Source of the DNA: DAOUMU01 sp034409055
Lineage (GTDB): Bacteria; Chloroflexota; Anaerolineae; 4572-78; J111
Direction: 5' to 3'
Length of the DNA stretch: 9,713 nt
NCBI GenBank assembly: GCA_034409055.1
Contig: DAOUMU010000494.1
Location: forward strand, 1 to 9,713
Below, one piece after another: positions 1-6,830 of this stretch. How positions within the stretch are numbered: position 1 is the first letter of the stretch; the number at the start of each line of letters is the position of its first letter. The translations under genes were made by a program, and so were the position numbers. The notes below the pieces were generated by a model. That model did not search any database. It had not been told where the DNA came from and worked only from the letters and a program-made list of their open reading frames with translations.

Positions 1-129
1 TTGGGATTTTCCGTGGCGCTCGGCCCGGATTGACAAATCCGGGCCTACATCTTGTGGCAGAAAATGGCTATGCCACGATATGTCGGGGATCTGTCGATCC
101 CCTCTGAGCGATTCCACGGAAATTCCTAA
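1..129. repeat. Cloverleaf-like composite palindromic element (copy 1, cut by the window edge)
   Basis: An outer stem pairs 1-21 with 106-129: CGCTC (17-21) with GAGCG (106-110), a 3-nt bulge (111-113), TTTCCGTGG (8-16) with CCACGGAAA (114-122), then mostly paired bases out to the edge. Inside lie three hairpins: a perfect 10-bp stem GGCCCGGATT (22-31) / AATCCGGGCC (36-45) with loop GACA; GTGGCA (54-59) / TGCCAC (71-76); and a perfect 7-bp stem GGGGATC (85-91) / GATCCCC (96-102) with loop TGTC. The layout is a four-way junction. Its first 29 bases from CGCTC (17-45) match 9311-9339 at 24 of 29 positions, so this is a dispersed family. It has no tRNA hallmarks. It may be a REP/MITE-like element or a structured leader upstream of the gene at 194. 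The outer stem probably continues left of the window. Confidence 0.75.
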
Positions 130-178
130 AGAACCTACGAACCTATTAACAAGGTATCAGTCGACGATGAGGGGGAAT

Positions 179-184
179 GGGAGG
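179..184 (+). promoter_or_regulatory. Ribosome binding site for the DUF11-repeat protein
   Basis: GGGAGG lies 9 bases before the ATG at 194. It decides the start: the next residues form a good signal peptide. The longer open frame starting at 80 would begin inside the palindromic element and would bury the signal peptide 38 residues in. Confidence 0.7.
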
Positions 185-193
185 CTTAATGGG

Positions 194-2566
194 ATGAACA
201 AACATACTATCAGGTTAGCCCTGCTTCTGCTCTGGTCGAGCATTGTGCTTTTGGCAGCGATGGCGGCAACGCAGCAGCCGAAACAAGCTGGGTCAGATCA
301 GTCCTCGTCGGCTCAACCGGTAGGTATCACTTTAAGTCCGATAACCGCCACCACCTCTCAAACCCCGGTCGCAAAATGGCGCGATATTTGTGTGCTCCAC
401 CGGATGGAGATCACCGGCACCGGGATGGGCGACGCCCAAAGCACCATCACGAAAACTTTGTCACTGAATGACCCAACCAAGGTGAACTGGTTGCTGGCGC
501 AACTGGCCGGGCGTTATAGTGACAGTACGGTGACGCCAGACTGGGTAACCTTCACCACTGATACCTCGGAACCAATTCCCCTGAATGAGCCAACCAGGAA
601 TAGCTCAGACGGCTATACCTTCGAGACCAGGCTGCAACCAACCAGCCAGATTACAGCCTCTATCAATGAGCCGGGGGATAACAAAACACCCCGTGGGCTT
701 ATTCTGTATGCCAAGCGAGAGACGGAGAATGAGGAGTGGACCTCTATTGGTAAAACCACAAATGCTTACGTCTATTGGAATAACAATGGGCATGAGACCT
801 ACACTGAGCCTCTCACTTTCACCACCCTGGCTAAACCAACCGACCTCTTTGTTACTGCTGTTGTCATTGATAATAATGTAGATGAGCGCCCCCTGGTGCT
901 GGAGGCAGTCGCCGGAGAGGTTACGGAGAGTGTAACCATCACCAAGCCAACCAATGGCAAGCTCTTAGATATCATCGATTTGAGGCTGCCCCAGGTACCG
1001 ACCAGAACCGACCGGGTCACCATCACCCTACATTCACCGCCCAAAAACGGGGACTCACTGGTGCTGGTTGGTCTGAATGTTAGTTACCGGTGTCCGAGTG
1101 CCGACCTGGCAGTGATCAAGGCAGTTAACAACACCAAACCAAAAGAAAATGAGATCATTACTTACACAGTGACCGTAACCAACAACGGTTCAGATAAGGC
1201 CACCAAGGTACAACTCACCGATAAATTACCAACGGGGGTGACTTATATCACCCATACTTTAAGCCAGGGCACTTATACCAACACCAATGGTCTGTGGACG
1301 GTGGGCACCTTGGCTAACGACGCAGACGCCACCCTGACTATCACCGCCAAGGTCGACATAGGTACAAGTGGCCAGCCCATCCCTAACATCGCCCACGAAC
1401 TCACGGCCGATCAATTCGATCCAGAAACCAATAATAACCTGGCCAGGGCAGTGATCACGGTAACTGAGACAATAACCGGAGCCGACTTGGCAGTGACCAA
1501 GACGGTTAACAATGCTATGCCAAACGCCGAAGAGATTATCATCTACACGGTGACCGTCACCAACAACGGTCCAGATGAGGCCAGTGGGGTGGAACTGATT
1601 GATAAATTGCCGAGGGATGTGACTTATATCACCCATTCTTTAAGCCAGGGCTACAACCACGAAAGTGGTGTGTGGATGATAGGTGACTTAGCCAATGGGG
1701 CAAAAGCCACCCTAACCATTACTGCTAGGGTGAATACCTGTACGAATAGTAGCACCATCCCCAATACTGCCAAAATCCTCACCGCCGACCCACCCGATCC
1801 AGACCTCAGCAATAACGAGGACAGTGCGGATATCAATCCTACCTTTGCTACATACTGCCTTTACATACCGATTATTTATAAACCTTCACCACCACCTTGT
1901 CATGTTGAAACATTTGATGATCCAAACTCGGGCTGGCCGCCTCCACCCACAAAGCCATGGGTGTTAGTAGAATATCTCGATGGTAAGTATCATATGCTAA
2001 CTAGAGATACGACCCAAGTTCATGCGGCTACCTCTCCCCGTGGCCCCTATAATAACTATTCAGCACAGGTTGATGTTAAATGGGCTGTTACTAACCCATA
2101 CGTTGATGATGAATATGGTATCGTATTTGACCTGACCATCTCAAACAATGTAGAACAGTTTTATCAATTTAACATCAACAACGATAACAACACTTATCTA
2201 TTACGTAAACGAGAGAAAATATGGAATGGTAGTGGGTGGATTGGTAGCTGGAGCATCCTAATTCCACCAACTCCTCCTCCTATCACGTGTACTATTTATG
2301 CTGGAACCTCTGAAAACAAACTAAAGATACAGCGTAACACTTCTAGCATCGATCTATTTCTAAATGGATGTCAACTACCCTCCTACACTAACAGTAATGA
2401 GCTTACTTTGCCAAGATCAGGATATATGGGGGTCAACATCCTTCCTAGTGATTATATAGATGGTGAAGCTTACTTTGACAATTTCACCATTTGCACTTAT
2501 GAACTTAGTGGAGTGAGCACAAATAGCGTCGAAATAAAACCTGATTTGTTTGTAATAGATAAATAA
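194..2566 (+). CDS. Secreted DUF11-repeat protein with C-terminal concanavalin-like domain
   Basis: The 790-residue product is probably exported. Residues 1-24 form a Sec-type signal peptide (MNKHTIR, then a Leu/Ala-rich core, possible cleavage after AMA at 22-24). Residues about 50-300 are beta-rich and unrecognised. Two DUF11 repeats follow (about 303-423 and 430-547), each opening ADLAV.K.VNN and carrying YTVTVTNNG and VTYITH. YCLYIPIIYK at 554-563 resembles the YLP(L/I)-type motif I associate with exported Chloroflexota proteins. About 568-775 looks like a concanavalin/3-keto-disaccharide-hydrolase-like jelly roll (ETFDDPNSGWP near its start, FDNFTICTYE near its end). The family is usually surface or cell-wall associated, with roles in adhesion or glycan contact; function here is not shown. 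No sorting signal or C-terminal membrane helix is seen. The gene converges with the minus-strand operon. DNA after about 1900 is visibly more AT-rich, suggesting a mosaic gene. Confidence 0.9.
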   Translation: MNKHTIRLALLLLWSSIVLLAAMAATQQPKQAGSDQSSSAQPVGITLSPITATTSQTPVAKWRDICVLHRMEITGTGMGDAQSTITKTLSLNDPTKVNWLLAQLAGRYSDSTVTPDWVTFTTDTSEPIPLNEPTRNSSDGYTFETRLQPTSQITASINEPGDNKTPRGLILYAKRETENEEWTSIGKTTNAYVYWNNNGHETYTEPLTFTTLAKPTDLFVTAVVIDNNVDERPLVLEAVAGEVTESVTITKPTNGKLLDIIDLRLPQVPTRTDRVTITLHSPPKNGDSLVLVGLNVSYRCPSADLAVIKAVNNTKPKENEIITYTVTVTNNGSDKATKVQLTDKLPTGVTYITHTLSQGTYTNTNGLWTVGTLANDADATLTITAKVDIGTSGQPIPNIAHELTADQFDPETNNNLARAVITVTETITGADLAVTKTVNNAMPNAEEIIIYTVTVTNNGPDEASGVELIDKLPRDVTYITHSLSQGYNHESGVWMIGDLANGAKATLTITARVNTCTNSSTIPNTAKILTADPPDPDLSNNEDSADINPTFATYCLYIPIIYKPSPPPCHVETFDDPNSGWPPPPTKPWVLVEYLDGKYHMLTRDTTQVHAATSPRGPYNNYSAQVDVKWAVTNPYVDDEYGIVFDLTISNNVEQFYQFNINNDNNTYLLRKREKIWNGSGWIGSWSILIPPTPPPITCTIYAGTSENKLKIQRNTSSIDLFLNGCQLPSYTNSNELTLPRSGYMGVNILPSDYIDGEAYFDNFTICTYELSGVSTNSVEIKPDLFVIDK
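1100..1836 (+). repeat. Internal duplication encoding two DUF11 units
   Basis: Unit 1 begins at 1100 and unit 2 at 1481. They share long near-identical DNA stretches, for example around 1167-1190 and 1548-1571 (YTVTVTNNG) and around 1239-1270 and 1620-1651 (VTYITH.LSQG). Synonymous positions are also conserved, which suggests a fairly recent duplication or gene conversion rather than old divergence. Confidence 0.8.
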
Positions 2567-2615
2567 TTAATGCATCTGACAGCTGTTTCTTTGAATGTGG
2601 CAAGATTGGGGCAGT

Positions 2616-2640
2616 CTTTGAGATCAGACCAAACTCAAAG
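2616..2640. terminator. Weak stem-loop between convergent genes
   Basis: CTTTGAG (2616-2622) pairs perfectly with CTCAAAG (2634-2640) around an 11-nt loop, inside the 104-bp gap between two convergent stop codons. There is no T-tract on either side, so intrinsic termination is uncertain. Position is the main argument. Confidence 0.25.
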
Positions 2641-2670
2641 TATCAGGCTGACGTTTACATTAACTCATTA

Positions 2671-3936
2671 CTACGGTTTCGGAACACTAATTACAGTGCC
2701 ACCACCATCACCACCACCACCACCACCACCTTCACCACCATCGGATGGCTTGTCACGAGGCACTACGCTAAGACCAATTATATTCCTTTCATCTCGCTCC
2801 GAATCATCACGCCAATTTTCTGCCCCCCATGGAACCCCCTCACATGGTCCAACGCTTGTATCTAATTTTGGAGTTGCAATCCCTACGCCCCAATAATATT
2901 CACCTGGTGTACAACTATGCTTGATAGGTGAAACATCCACAACTGCTTCTTCGCCCGGCATCTCCTCGTACTGATAATGAAAGCAAGCTTCGCCAGGACT
3001 CAGATCAGTTCGATAGATTATCAGCGAGTAACACTGGCCTTCTTGCAGACCTTTATTTTCCCATTTGAAGGTTATAAAATGATCATTGGCACGCTGCTCA
3101 AATGGTTTGGGGTCAATTAAATGAGGTCCATATTCAAAAATTGGCGGGATGTCAGCCAAATCCACATTGATTTGAATAGATTCAGGTGCAGTAATCACAT
3201 AACCCGTGACAATCCTAGTAGATTCTAAATTAGCTAAAACTTTAATCCAATCAGGTTTGTTAACTACGGGCCTTAGAACAGTTAAGGCGGTACCTTTAGG
3301 GAGGGTGGTAATTGGGTGGTAAGAATCGTCGGTTCCAGGACCATCACGTAATTCTAGGCCATTCGCTGATATGACTACAGCTTCGGGGGTCGGTATATTG
3401 GCCTCTGCTGTAGCAGTCGCTGCCATAGTTATCGCCGTCTGTGCCGCTTTGGCCTCTGCTGTGGCAGTCTCCGCAACCGCTGTCTCCTCTACCGCTTTGG
3501 CCTCTGCTGTGGCAGTCTCCGCAGCTGCCGTCTCCTCTGCCGCTTTGGCCTCTGCCGTGGCAGTCTCCGCAGCCGCCGTCTCCTCTGCCGCTGTGGCGGT
3601 CTCCGCAGCCGCCGTCTCCTCTGCCGCTCTAGCCTCTGCTGTGGCAGCCTCCGCAATCGCCGTCGCTGTGGCCGCTTTGGCTTCTGCTGTGGCGGTCTCC
3701 GCAGCCGCCGTCTCCGTTGCCGCTTTGGCTTCTGCCGTGGCGGTCTCCATTGCTACCTTCGTCTCTGTCGCGTTGGCTGCAGTGGTGGCTGTTGCTGTAG
3801 GATTAAGAAAGATTGCCCTAACAGACCCGGCCTCACAAGAAGTGATACAAATAGATACTAAGACAATTACTACTATGACAAACCAACAGATTGTCTTTGA
3901 TGATTCTTGTCCTTGGTCAGATGTAAGATCGTTCAT
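2671..3936 (-). CDS. Membrane- or lipid-anchored SH3b protein with Ala/Thr/Glu-repeat stalk
   Basis: The product has 421 residues. Residues 15-33 are one hydrophobic segment (ICWFVIVVIVLVSIC) ending in ITSC, which fits a lipobox with Cys34; so it is either a lipoprotein or a single-pass protein with its C-terminus outside. Residues 47-180 are an Ala/Thr/Glu/Lys repeat of about 15 residues (ETAAAETATAEAKAA), expected to be a long helical stalk. Residues about 187-249 are a bacterial SH3 (SH3b) domain (GLELRDGPG, LPKGTALTVL, W230, GYVIT); the family often binds peptidoglycan or peptides. About 264-360 resembles a beta-sandwich module of exported Chloroflexota proteins (FITFKWENKGLQEGQCYSL, GEYYWGVGI). 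The tail 400-413 is Gly/Asp. ATG overlaps the kinase stop (ATGA) and AAAGGA lies 10 bases upstream, so it is likely coupled to the kinase and may be its extracytoplasmic partner (inference). Confidence 0.88.
   Translation of the reverse strand: MNDLTSDQGQESSKTICWFVIVVIVLVSICITSCEAGSVRAIFLNPTATATTAANATETKVAMETATAEAKAATETAAAETATAEAKAATATAIAEAATAEARAAEETAAAETATAAEETAAAETATAEAKAAEETAAAETATAEAKAVEETAVAETATAEAKAAQTAITMAATATAEANIPTPEAVVISANGLELRDGPGTDDSYHPITTLPKGTALTVLRPVVNKPDWIKVLANLESTRIVTGYVITAPESIQINVDLADIPPIFEYGPHLIDPKPFEQRANDHFITFKWENKGLQEGQCYSLIIYRTDLSPGEACFHYQYEEMPGEEAVVDVSPIKHSCTPGEYYWGVGIATPKLDTSVGPCEGVPWGAENWRDDSERDERNIIGLSVVPRDKPSDGGEGGGGGGGDGGGTVISVPKP
2699..2740 (-). repeat. CCA trinucleotide microsatellite encoding the Gly/Asp tail
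   Basis: A near-perfect run of CCA triplets on the plus strand reads as GGT codons on the minus strand and gives residues 400-413 (mainly Gly with single Glu and Asp). Such runs slip in replication, so the tail length probably varies between strains. Confidence 0.8.
3397..3795 (-). repeat. 45-bp tandem repeats encoding the Ala/Thr/Glu stalk
   Basis: Units of about 45 bp (15 codons) with the theme EETAAAETATAEAKAA repeat across residues 48-180. Some units are shortened (for example ETATAAEETAAAETATAEAKAA), showing gain and loss of partial units. The composition is almost only Ala, Thr, Glu and Lys. The mirrored Ala/Val-rich open frame on the plus strand is a by-product of this repeat. Confidence 0.85.
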
Positions 3937-3952
3937 CGTCTTCTAATCCTTT
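3933..3952 (-). promoter_or_regulatory. ATGA stop/start overlap and ribosome binding site of the SH3b gene
   Basis: The kinase stop TGA (3935-3933) overlaps the next ATG (3936-3934). AAAGGA (3952-3947) sits 10 bases before the start. This is a classic translational-coupling junction and supports one transcript for both genes. Confidence 0.7.
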
Positions 3953-6698
3953 GGTAAATATTTGGAGTGAACATCACTGTTACTAGAATCACGATTGCTA
4001 TCAAGGGAAAACCTATAATTCCCTTTGTTAAAAGATTTACTCTGTCCCAAAAGATAAAACCCAATAGAAGGTTAATTAACGCAGAAACTATCCCAACAAA
4101 TAGAAGAAGATTCCTATTATTCTGCACTTTGGTTAACTCTTCTTTTCTTTGGTTAATATCTTGAGCCAACACACTAATGAGTTGCGCCTGTATCTTATGT
4201 ATAGTTCGTCTAAGGGCAAGACTGGTGGGGGTCAGAGCCTGCAAGGCGACAAACAATGGGTCTTCTTCAATCGCTGTCAGTTCTGCATCACTCCGGCTGA
4301 AAAATTTTTGAATTTCCTCAAACCGATAGTACTCCTTCAGATTGACCTCAATCTCATCAAGTTTCTGCAGCCAGGTCTCAATTTTTTGTAGAGCTGCATC
4401 CACCTCTATTTGTTGTAATCGAGTGTGCCACGCTTCTATTTCCTCTCTTACGCGGGCTAATTCATCGTGGTAGCCTTCAATACCGGGTATTTTCTCTGGA
4501 GCTTTTGCTTCACTCAACCTGGCCTCTACCGCTTCAATCTCCTTCTCACAAGTCACCAGTAGATTGTGCTGTTCAGCAATGATCTCTGAGAGGTTAGACC
4601 AGGGTTCAAGGGTAATCTTGAGTAGTTCTACTCGCGCCCGCGCCGCTCGCACCAAACCTACACTTAAAGTTTTGACCCCAGACTCACCCGCCGATTCTGC
4701 TGGAAGCTGCCAATCATTCTTTTTAGCTTGTACCAGTAACGAAAGCAGGTCTGCTACATTTCGATACTCATAATTCCCCTTGTCAATAAAATCCGCAGTA
4801 AGTTGCCTCAAAGCTTCCGAGTATTTCCCTTGGTTTATGAGAACTTGTATTTCAGAATACTTGTTATAGTAGTCTGCTTTTTTTTCCAGATCGGCAATTT
4901 TCTCCGTGAGGTTAAGGTTTAGTTCCTCGGAAAGGTTTGGATAACGGTGGGACTCCTCGATATCGCGGATGGCTTCGTAATGTCGAATAGCAGTCTCATA
5001 ATCAGGTTCAGGTTCTGCCGCTGCTTTTAAGGCAAACGTAACTCTGCTTTCGGCCTGTTCTTTCAGCTTTTCACGCCGACTCTCTTCCCACTCAAACTTC
5101 CTCTCAGATTCAACAAGGTCAATTAAGTTTTGGTAACATTCATCCATATTACGATAGTGCTGAATAACATCCTCGCTCCCAAAATGAGTATCACCACTTT
5201 CAGTATAGATTTCGGCTATAGCCTTTTCCTCAGCCTCTATCTTATCCTTATACTTCTTTACTTGTAATGCCTGCTTCTTATACCACAGCCGCTTACTATC
5301 AGCCTTGAGCTTATCAAGACATTGGATCTGCTTATCTAAAATTCTGATGGCTTCATCCAAATCTGCCGGATTTCCTTGAGCATAAGCCTTATCCCCTTCA
5401 CTTTGGTAAAATTCAATTAACCAGGACCAAACTTGGGTCCGCATTTGTTGGATGCACTCATCCTCATAATCATTTTCGCCCAGAACTTTCACGATACGAT
5501 GGCAATAATTGATTGCTCCTTGATGATCTCCACCATTCCAGGAAATCTCTGCATTTTTTCTTAATGCTTCCAAGTAATCTACGATCACTTCAGAAGACCG
5601 AGTCCGACTCCGTTGATAAGCTTGCTCGTAAGCCTCCAGGGCTGCCGTAAACTGCTTTTGTTCAGAGTAGATTTTGCCCTTCAAACTCAGGGCTTCAACA
5701 CACTCTGGATCAACTTCTAAGGCCGCTTCGATGATGGTTAAAGCTATGTCAGGATCATAATTGTCTCTTTGCAAGTAGACTTGAGCCGCCTCAATCATTT
5801 TGGCTGCCTGACTTTGCCGCTCGCTTCGATCTCGTTCAACTTCTTCGGCTTGAGCATTCGCTTCTTCTACGGCTTCGATAAACTCGGCCACACTCTTAAA
5901 GCGGTTGGACGGATTCTTGGCCGCAGCTCGAATCAGAATGTCATCAAAAAATGGGCCTACATCCGACGCTATACTGGAAAGAAGCGGTAAAGGTTCATTC
6001 AGATGTTTTTGCAATAATTCTGAGGGTGAATTTGCCTCGAAGGGGCGTTGGCCGGCCAACATTTCGAAAAAAATAATAGCCAAGGTGTAAAGATCAGTGG
6101 TCGGGGTTGGCACTTCATTATGCCACTGCTCAGGAGCCATATAGTGAGGCGATCCGATCACGTTCCTGGTTACGATTGAAGCAGCAGTCGGATCCTCCAC
6201 CGACAATGATTTAGCTAGCCCAAAATCGGTCAGGATTGGTCGTATCGGTTTTTGTCTCGTATCAAGCAAGATATTTTCGGGCTTAAGATCACGGTGGATA
6301 ATCTTATGTTCATGCTTATGAGCATATTTCAGGGCTGCGCCGATACTCTTAACAATGTCTACCGCCTCACTTCTGGACAGGGATTCATTTTCTTCTAACC
6401 GTTCACGGAGTGTCCCGCCAGATATGTATTCCATAGCAATAAAGAAGAACTCCCCTTCGTACTGGGTGTCAAAAATGCGAATGATGTTGGGGTGATTTAA
6501 CTTGGCGACCGTACGCGCCTCTCGCTCAAACCGTTTGACCAGGCCAGGCTCACGGAAAGCATGGGGATAGAGTACTTTCAAAGCTACTTTACGAGAGTCA
6601 TCCTCCTTCTGGGCCAGATAGACCGCAGCAGAACCACCATATCCAAGTTCATCAAGAATTTTATAGGAACCAATCGGTTTTTCAGGTAACTGTGCCAT
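3933..6698 (-). CDS. Membrane Ser/Thr protein kinase with TPR-like and coiled-coil region
   Basis: The 921-residue product has a Hanks-type kinase domain at about 10-280: glycine loop GYGGSAAV (19-26, third glycine replaced by Ala24), ATP lysine K41 in VALKVL, helix-C E60, HRDLKPEN (135-142), DFG (158-160), APE (188-190) and GQRPF. All catalytic residues are present, so it should be active. About 316-365 reads as TPR repeats; further TPR-like stretches (about 565-580 and 612-632) and charged coiled coil follow to about 860. Two membrane helices (863-884, 893-912) end the protein before a basic tail (RIRRR), placing both ends in the cytoplasm. There are no PASTA or other extracellular domains, so outside sensing must come from a partner, plausibly the SH3b protein encoded next. 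The ATG at 6698 is preferred over the in-frame GTG at 6731 because GGAGGAG lies just before it and it overlaps an upstream stop (TAATG). Confidence 0.92.
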   Translation of the reverse strand: MAQLPEKPIGSYKILDELGYGGSAAVYLAQKEDDSRKVALKVLYPHAFREPGLVKRFEREARTVAKLNHPNIIRIFDTQYEGEFFFIAMEYISGGTLRERLEENESLSRSEAVDIVKSIGAALKYAHKHEHKIIHRDLKPENILLDTRQKPIRPILTDFGLAKSLSVEDPTAASIVTRNVIGSPHYMAPEQWHNEVPTPTTDLYTLAIIFFEMLAGQRPFEANSPSELLQKHLNEPLPLLSSIASDVGPFFDDILIRAAAKNPSNRFKSVAEFIEAVEEANAQAEEVERDRSERQSQAAKMIEAAQVYLQRDNYDPDIALTIIEAALEVDPECVEALSLKGKIYSEQKQFTAALEAYEQAYQRSRTRSSEVIVDYLEALRKNAEISWNGGDHQGAINYCHRIVKVLGENDYEDECIQQMRTQVWSWLIEFYQSEGDKAYAQGNPADLDEAIRILDKQIQCLDKLKADSKRLWYKKQALQVKKYKDKIEAEEKAIAEIYTESGDTHFGSEDVIQHYRNMDECYQNLIDLVESERKFEWEESRREKLKEQAESRVTFALKAAAEPEPDYETAIRHYEAIRDIEESHRYPNLSEELNLNLTEKIADLEKKADYYNKYSEIQVLINQGKYSEALRQLTADFIDKGNYEYRNVADLLSLLVQAKKNDWQLPAESAGESGVKTLSVGLVRAARARVELLKITLEPWSNLSEIIAEQHNLLVTCEKEIEAVEARLSEAKAPEKIPGIEGYHDELARVREEIEAWHTRLQQIEVDAALQKIETWLQKLDEIEVNLKEYYRFEEIQKFFSRSDAELTAIEEDPLFVALQALTPTSLALRRTIHKIQAQLISVLAQDINQRKEELTKVQNNRNLLLFVGIVSALINLLLGFIFWDRVNLLTKGIIGFPLIAIVILVTVMFTPNIYQRIRRR

Positions 6699-6707
6699 TA
6701 CTCCTCC
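6696..6707 (-). promoter_or_regulatory. TAATG junction and Shine-Dalgarno of the kinase gene
   Basis: GGAGG (6707-6703) is 4 bases from the ATG (6698-6696); the spacing is short but the match is strong. The stop TAA (6700-6698) of an upstream frame shares one base with the ATG, so the kinase start was probably once fed by ribosomes leaving an upstream gene. Confidence 0.6.
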
Positions 6708-6820
6708 ACGATACCATAGTGTGCCAGCCACGCCTCTGAGTCGGCCAGAGCCTGTTGGTAGTGCTTGACAACAGTCTTAAGCTGGATTCTAGGAAGACTA
6801 GGTTTCCAAAACAGATTGTG
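6698..6820 (-). pseudogene. C-terminal remnant of a lost gene between the TIR and kinase genes
   Basis: In the gap after the TIR gene, 40 codons are open after a TAG (6823-6821) and end in a TAA that overlaps the kinase ATG. The last part reads like real protein (LKTVVKHYQQALADSEAW followed by LAHYGIVEE) and is helical-looking. The frame has no usable ATG, GTG or TTG near its beginning, and the upstream DNA is AT-rich and non-coding. I read it as the 3' end of a deleted gene that was translationally coupled to the kinase. It could be chance, or part of a small gene using a rare start. I do not recognise the family. Confidence 0.5.
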
Positions 6821-6830
6821 CTATTGCATT

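Noticed and set aside
1..129. tRNA gene suggested by the cloverleaf shape
   Set aside because: No GTTCRA T-loop, no 7-base anticodon loop, and stem sizes do not fit.
80..193. In-frame extension of the DUF11 gene to an ATG at 80
   Set aside because: It starts inside the palindromic element and would place the signal peptide at residue 39; GGGAGG with good spacing supports 194.
2570..2896. Plus-strand 108-codon frame with a Pro run
   Set aside because: It is antisense to the SH3b protein gene; the Pro run mirrors the Gly tail microsatellite.
3371..3946. Plus-strand Ala/Val/Ser-rich 191-codon frame
   Set aside because: It mirrors the 45-bp repeats of the minus-strand gene and has no domain or ribosome binding site.
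6699..6731. GTG start for the kinase at 6731
   Set aside because: No Shine-Dalgarno before it, and the ATG at 6698 has GGAGGAG and the kinase domain begins soon after it.
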